Source: Scytonema sp035967975
Lineage (GTDB): Bacteria; Cyanobacteriota; Cyanobacteriia; Cyanobacteriales; Nostocaceae
Reading direction: 5' to 3'
Length of the DNA: 64,000 nt
Assembly: GCA_035967975.1 (NCBI GenBank)
Contig: JAWQFQ010000004.1
Coordinates: 53,135 to 117,134 of the forward strand
This document shows, piece after piece, positions 61,100-64,000 of this stretch. Made by a program: the position numbers and the translations under genes. How positions within the stretch are numbered: the stretch's first letter is position 1; every line of letters starts with the position of its first letter. The notes under the pieces are model-generated. The model was not told the origin of the DNA. It saw only the letters and a list, made by a program, of their open reading frames with translations, and searched no databases.

Positions 61100-61520
61100 G
61101 TGAAAATTGATCGCAATATTAAGATTGGTAAAAACCAGGAGTTATCATCCGTAGTTATTATCATTTATAATGACAACAGCTTTACGTATAATTTAGTACA
61201 GTATCTGGAAAAGTTGGTAACAGAGTTTCCAGTAGCGTCTGGTATTAAAGTTTTTCGGAACGACAAAATAACCATTCATGAAATTCGTCCATTCAAGCCA
61301 GATGGAATTGTGATTTCATCAGAGAACCCGCAACTCGGTATCATAGTTTAGTAATTGAGCGCGAGACTTGCCCGGAAGTGTTAGAAATGACTGCCTAGGT
61401 TGAGGATGGCACAATTATGGGAATATAACATCGGAACTATCCTCGCATTGAGGGCGTCCCATTTCACCCAGAGAGTGTCCTGACAACTTCAGGAAGCAGT
61501 TACTGCAAAACTTTTTGAAC
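61100..61520 (+). pseudogene. pabA: pabA/trpG glutamine amidotransferase, internally deleted
   Basis: The first open part (83 aa) reads VVIIIYNDNSFTYNLVQYLE, EFPVASGIKVFRNDKITIHE and RPFKPDGIVIS, i.e. the amidotransferase N-terminus (normally IDNYDSFTYNLVQYL). Then about 110 residues including the catalytic Cys loop are missing. The C-terminal part follows in other frames: RYHSLVIERETCPEVLEMTA, stop, VEDGTIMG, stop, RNYPRIEGVPFHPESVLTTS. The expected His-x-Glu site (FHPES) survives, but the gene cannot make a working enzyme. It occupies the usual pabA place after dgkA. Confidence 0.85.
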
Positions 61521-61542
61521 TAGAGTCTAAAGAGCGGTTTTC

Positions 61543-62322
61543 ATGAAACGACGACAGTTAATGGGCTATGCTGGAGCAGGACTCATAACAGCATTAGCGA
61601 CAAGCTTAGGTTCTCAATTGCGAGTTAGTGCTCAATCTGGCGGTTCATTATCAATTCAGTGGTTGGGTCATACTTGTTTTCTCTTTACTGGTGGCGGCGT
61701 CAGAATTCTTTCCAATCCCTTTCGGACAATAGGTTGTACCGCAGGGTATCGTCCGCCTAAAGTAGAAGCAGACTTAGTCCTAATCAGCAGTCAGCTGCTA
61801 GATGAAGGTGCTGTAGAAGACCTTCCTGGAAACCCTAAATTAATTTATGAACCAGGAGCTTATCAATTTAATGGTATTAAGTTTCAAGGAATCGCTGTAG
61901 ATCACGATCGCAATGGTGGGAAGCGATTTGGCGTTAATACTGTTTGGCAATGGAGTCAAGCCGGAATTAAAATTTTACATTTAGGCGGAGCTGCTGCACC
62001 CATCTCCATTGAGCAAAAAATTCTCATGGGGCGTCCTGATGTAGCGTTAGTTCCCATAGGAGGTGGTCCAAAAGCTTATAATGCGGAGGAAGCCAAGCAA
62101 GCTGTCCAAACCCTCAATCCTAAGATCATTATTCCTACCCATTTCCGTACACAAGCAGCTGATGCTCAGACTTGTGACATTTCTCCAGTGGATGAATTTT
62201 TGACACTAATGGATGGGGTAACAGTACGTCGTAACAATAGCGACACAATTACCGTTAGCTCCAAACAACTACCGGAAAGCGGGATCATTCAACTTTTGAG
62301 CTATAATTTTGACAAAAAATAA
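61543..62322 (+). CDS. MBL-fold protein with a Tat-like signal and degenerate metal motif
   Basis: A 259-aa protein beginning MKRRQLMGYAGAGLITALAT, a Tat-like signal peptide (cleavage after about 30). The fold is of the metallo-beta-lactamase/UlaG-like type: IQWLGHTCFLFTGGGVRIL, IAVDHDRNGGKRFGVNTVWQ, GIKILHLGG and KIIIPTHFRTQ. The usual H-x-H-x-D-H after LVLIS is replaced by SQLLDEGAVED, so at least one metal site is lost while HFR and VDHD remain. Catalysis is therefore doubtful. It follows the pabA pseudogene on the same strand. Confidence 0.78.
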   Translation: MKRRQLMGYAGAGLITALATSLGSQLRVSAQSGGSLSIQWLGHTCFLFTGGGVRILSNPFRTIGCTAGYRPPKVEADLVLISSQLLDEGAVEDLPGNPKLIYEPGAYQFNGIKFQGIAVDHDRNGGKRFGVNTVWQWSQAGIKILHLGGAAAPISIEQKILMGRPDVALVPIGGGPKAYNAEEAKQAVQTLNPKIIIPTHFRTQAADAQTCDISPVDEFLTLMDGVTVRRNNSDTITVSSKQLPESGIIQLLSYNFDKK

Positions 62323-62357
62323 GCAGAATTTTTGAAAATACACTACAGTGTTTTTTT

Positions 62358-62390
62358 AGAAACCCGGTATCTTGAAGATACCGGGTTTCT
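62358..62390. repeat. Dispersed 33-bp palindrome
   Basis: AGAAACCCGGTATCT + TGA + AGATACCGGGTTTCT, 36 bases past the MBL gene stop. Confidence 0.9.
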
Positions 62391-62452
62391 GCGCCCAAAA
62401 CAGTCCATAGGGACCAATACTGCTCAGTTAAAGGTGCCCGCTACCAATATAG

Positions 62453-62481
62453 GACGGGCGGGGACGCCCGTACCACAAGAT
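62453..62481 (-). repeat. 29-bp GC-rich repeat (copy 2)
   Basis: Exact reverse complement of 26334-26362. Between convergent genes. Confidence 0.85.
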
Positions 62482-62519
62482 GGATAGTTTAGCTTATGAA
62501 GGTGCAGAAATAACAACTC

Positions 62520-63929
62520 TTAGAGTTGCTTTACTTCAGACACTAACTTAGACACCATGTCCTTCGCACTACCAAAGAGCATCGTGGTTTTATTCTTGTA
62601 GAACAGCTCATTGTCTACACCAGCAAAACCCGCACTCATACCACGCTTAATAACTATCGTTTGCTTCGCCCGATCTACTTCTAGGATAGGCATACCATAA
62701 ATTGGGCTGTTGGAATCACTCCGTGCTGCTGGGTTCACCACATCATTTGCCCCAATGACCAGCGCAACATCTGTCTGGTCGAACTGAGGGTTGATATCGT
62801 CCATGTCGTAAAGTTGCTCGTAAGGCACATTTGCCTCTGCTAGCAATACGTTCATGTGACCGGGCATTCTACCAGCAACGGGGTGAATGGCGTACTTAAC
62901 TTCAACGCCCATGCGTTCTAACTGATCTGCCAACTCACGGACGCTATGCTGCGCCTGGGCTACCGCCATCCCATAACCGGGAACAATAACTACGGAACGG
63001 GCATAACCCAACATCATTGCGCCTTCTTCAGGGTCAATGCTGCGGACAGTTTGATCAGTTGCACCTGCACCGCCACTACCAGCTGCACCAGAGACTCCGC
63101 CTCCGCCAAACGCACCAAAGAGTACGCTAATTAGGGAGCGATTCATCGCCTTACACATAATTTCGGTCAGGATAATTCCAGACGCACCTACTAGCGCCCC
63201 AGCGATGATTAACATATTGTTCATCACCACAAATCCAGCCGCAGCCGCAGCCAATCCGGAGAAGGAGTTCAATAGTGAAATCACCACCGGCATATCGCCA
63301 CCACCAATGGGGATAACAAACATCACACCCAGTATTAGGGAAACAAGAACAATTGCTAAGAAGACGGGTAAACTATGTGGTGCGATTAATAAGTAGGCAC
63401 TTCCTGCCAAATATGTAAGAAAGAGTAAGGCGTTAATCGGTTGCTGCAAAGGAAATGTAATTGGGGAACCACTCATGATTCCTTGCAGTTTAGCAAAGGC
63501 AATCATACTCCCTGTGAAGGTGACTCCACCAATAAGCACATCCAGAAGCATGGAGATGTTAGCGTCAACGGGGACTGCTTGAGAATGGCTCAGCAACCGC
63601 CAAAATTCTGCAACAGCCACCAATGCTGAAGCTAAACCTCCCAAACCGTTAAGCAAACCCACCATTTGGGGCATATCTGTCATCTGGACTTTGTAGGCTG
63701 CGATCGCACCCACTATCGAACCTATTGCCAACCCTACCAAAATCATCTGATAGTTCAACACGTTTTGGTCGAGGAGCGTGACCACAATTGCTAACAGCAT
63801 CCCCACCGCTGCTGTGACATTACCTTGTCGTGCTGTTGCAGGAGAACCTAATTTTTTCAGCCCCAGAATAAATAAGGATGCAGCGACTAAATACGATAGT
63901 TGAATGCCCGTTGGAAGAAAATCGCTCAT
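62520..63929 (-). CDS. pntB: NAD(P) transhydrogenase subunit beta
   Basis: A 469-aa membrane subunit of the proton-translocating transhydrogenase, which moves hydride between NADH and NADP+. About nine membrane helices fill residues 1-270. The C-terminal NADP-binding domain III has VVIVPGYGMAVAQAQHSVREL (about 313-333), HPVAGRMPGHMNVLLAEA, LVIGANDVVNPAA and the end motif SAGFAGVDNELFY. Complete at both ends. The alpha subunit genes would be expected upstream, outside the window. Confidence 0.94.
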   Translation of the reverse strand: MSDFLPTGIQLSYLVAASLFILGLKKLGSPATARQGNVTAAVGMLLAIVVTLLDQNVLNYQMILVGLAIGSIVGAIAAYKVQMTDMPQMVGLLNGLGGLASALVAVAEFWRLLSHSQAVPVDANISMLLDVLIGGVTFTGSMIAFAKLQGIMSGSPITFPLQQPINALLFLTYLAGSAYLLIAPHSLPVFLAIVLVSLILGVMFVIPIGGGDMPVVISLLNSFSGLAAAAAGFVVMNNMLIIAGALVGASGIILTEIMCKAMNRSLISVLFGAFGGGGVSGAAGSGGAGATDQTVRSIDPEEGAMMLGYARSVVIVPGYGMAVAQAQHSVRELADQLERMGVEVKYAIHPVAGRMPGHMNVLLAEANVPYEQLYDMDDINPQFDQTDVALVIGANDVVNPAARSDSNSPIYGMPILEVDRAKQTIVIKRGMSAGFAGVDNELFYKNKTTMLFGSAKDMVSKLVSEVKQL

Positions 63930-63943
63930 AATTTCAGGGAAAA

Positions 63944-64000
63944 ACAGTTGTTAGTTGTTAGTTGTTAGTTGTTAGTTGTTAGTTGTTAGTTGTTAGTTGT
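63944..64000. repeat. Heptamer tandem repeat (GTTAGTT), runs off the window
   Basis: At least seven copies of GTTAGTT in the pntB upstream region, the same unit as at 55677-55734. Confidence 0.9.

Overview
The window is chromosomal DNA of a filamentous, probably Nostocales-type, cyanobacterium. The evidence is the gene content (crtO ketolase, chlD, CYP110-like P450s, group 3 sigma factor SigF, Ycf36/CGLD27, DUF3318, DUF3285), the many GCGATCGC (HIP1-type) octamers, and the heptamer tandem repeats between genes. One assembly gap of 100 N lies at 16704-16803.

Layout. 1-4371 (minus): a partial GTPase, initiator tRNA-Met, and the group yqeK-rsfS-ycf36-asparaginase, with yqeK broken by a +1 frameshift. 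4446-8615: exopolysaccharide genes (glycosyltransferase, STAS-sugar transferase fusion) and queE. 8759-13630: DUF3318, a YbjN-like protein, an alpha/beta hydrolase, an unknown membrane protein and a Rieske oxygenase. 13722-14680: a 45-bp inverted-repeat pair enclosing a MITE-like element, two translationally coupled small ORFs and an HNH endonuclease stub. 14785-17826: crtO and a DUF2993 protein. 18356-20161: a TnpB-like RuvC nuclease lacking the zinc-ribbon cysteines, divergent from a 61-aa basic protein across a palindromic operator-like site.

20364-26257 (minus) is the most notable locus. Five genes in a row encode an MTAN-type nucleosidase with a C-terminal effector-associated module, an inactive-STAND protein carrying the same module at its N-terminus, a MoxR AAA+ ATPase, a vWA protein and an FGE-sulfatase-like protein, ending at an intrinsic terminator. 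This matches the architecture of NTP-dependent 'ternary' biological conflict systems: a regulated, probably suicidal nucleoside-cleaving effector.

26593-41150: two CYP110-like P450s, DUF2795, surE, a second sugar transferase, an ABC exporter, galE, a fusion of a SafE/UreH-like transporter with a ferric-reductase-like membrane domain, an M28 peptidase and a universal stress protein. 41151-43265 is gene-poor; it carries a convincing c-di-AMP (ydaO-type) riboswitch on the minus strand with no intact target gene, plus a weaker second look-alike upstream of the stress protein. 43266-53110: histidine kinase, HlyD, RNase III next to a NYN-domain protein with a long imperfect hairpin upstream, an FkbM methyltransferase, a GMC oxidoreductase and a solitary DNA methyltransferase. 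53565-63929: chlD (with an intergenic-type repeat inside the coding sequence), sigF, a Bax-inhibitor-1 protein, the cluster prfB (classic +1 programmed frameshift)-DUF3285-ybeY-dgkA, a deleted pabA/trpG pseudogene, an MBL-fold protein and pntB.

The intergenic space is heavily colonised. There is a dispersed 33-bp palindrome (more than ten copies, core ACCCGGT..ACCGGGT), a family of about 167-bp MITE-like elements (five copies, ends AGAGGATG/CATCCTCT), heptamer tandem repeats and a 29-bp GC-rich palindrome. One MITE copy sits inside a copy of the palindrome, which gives a relative age. All functional calls come from reading the sequence and family knowledge; no database search was run.
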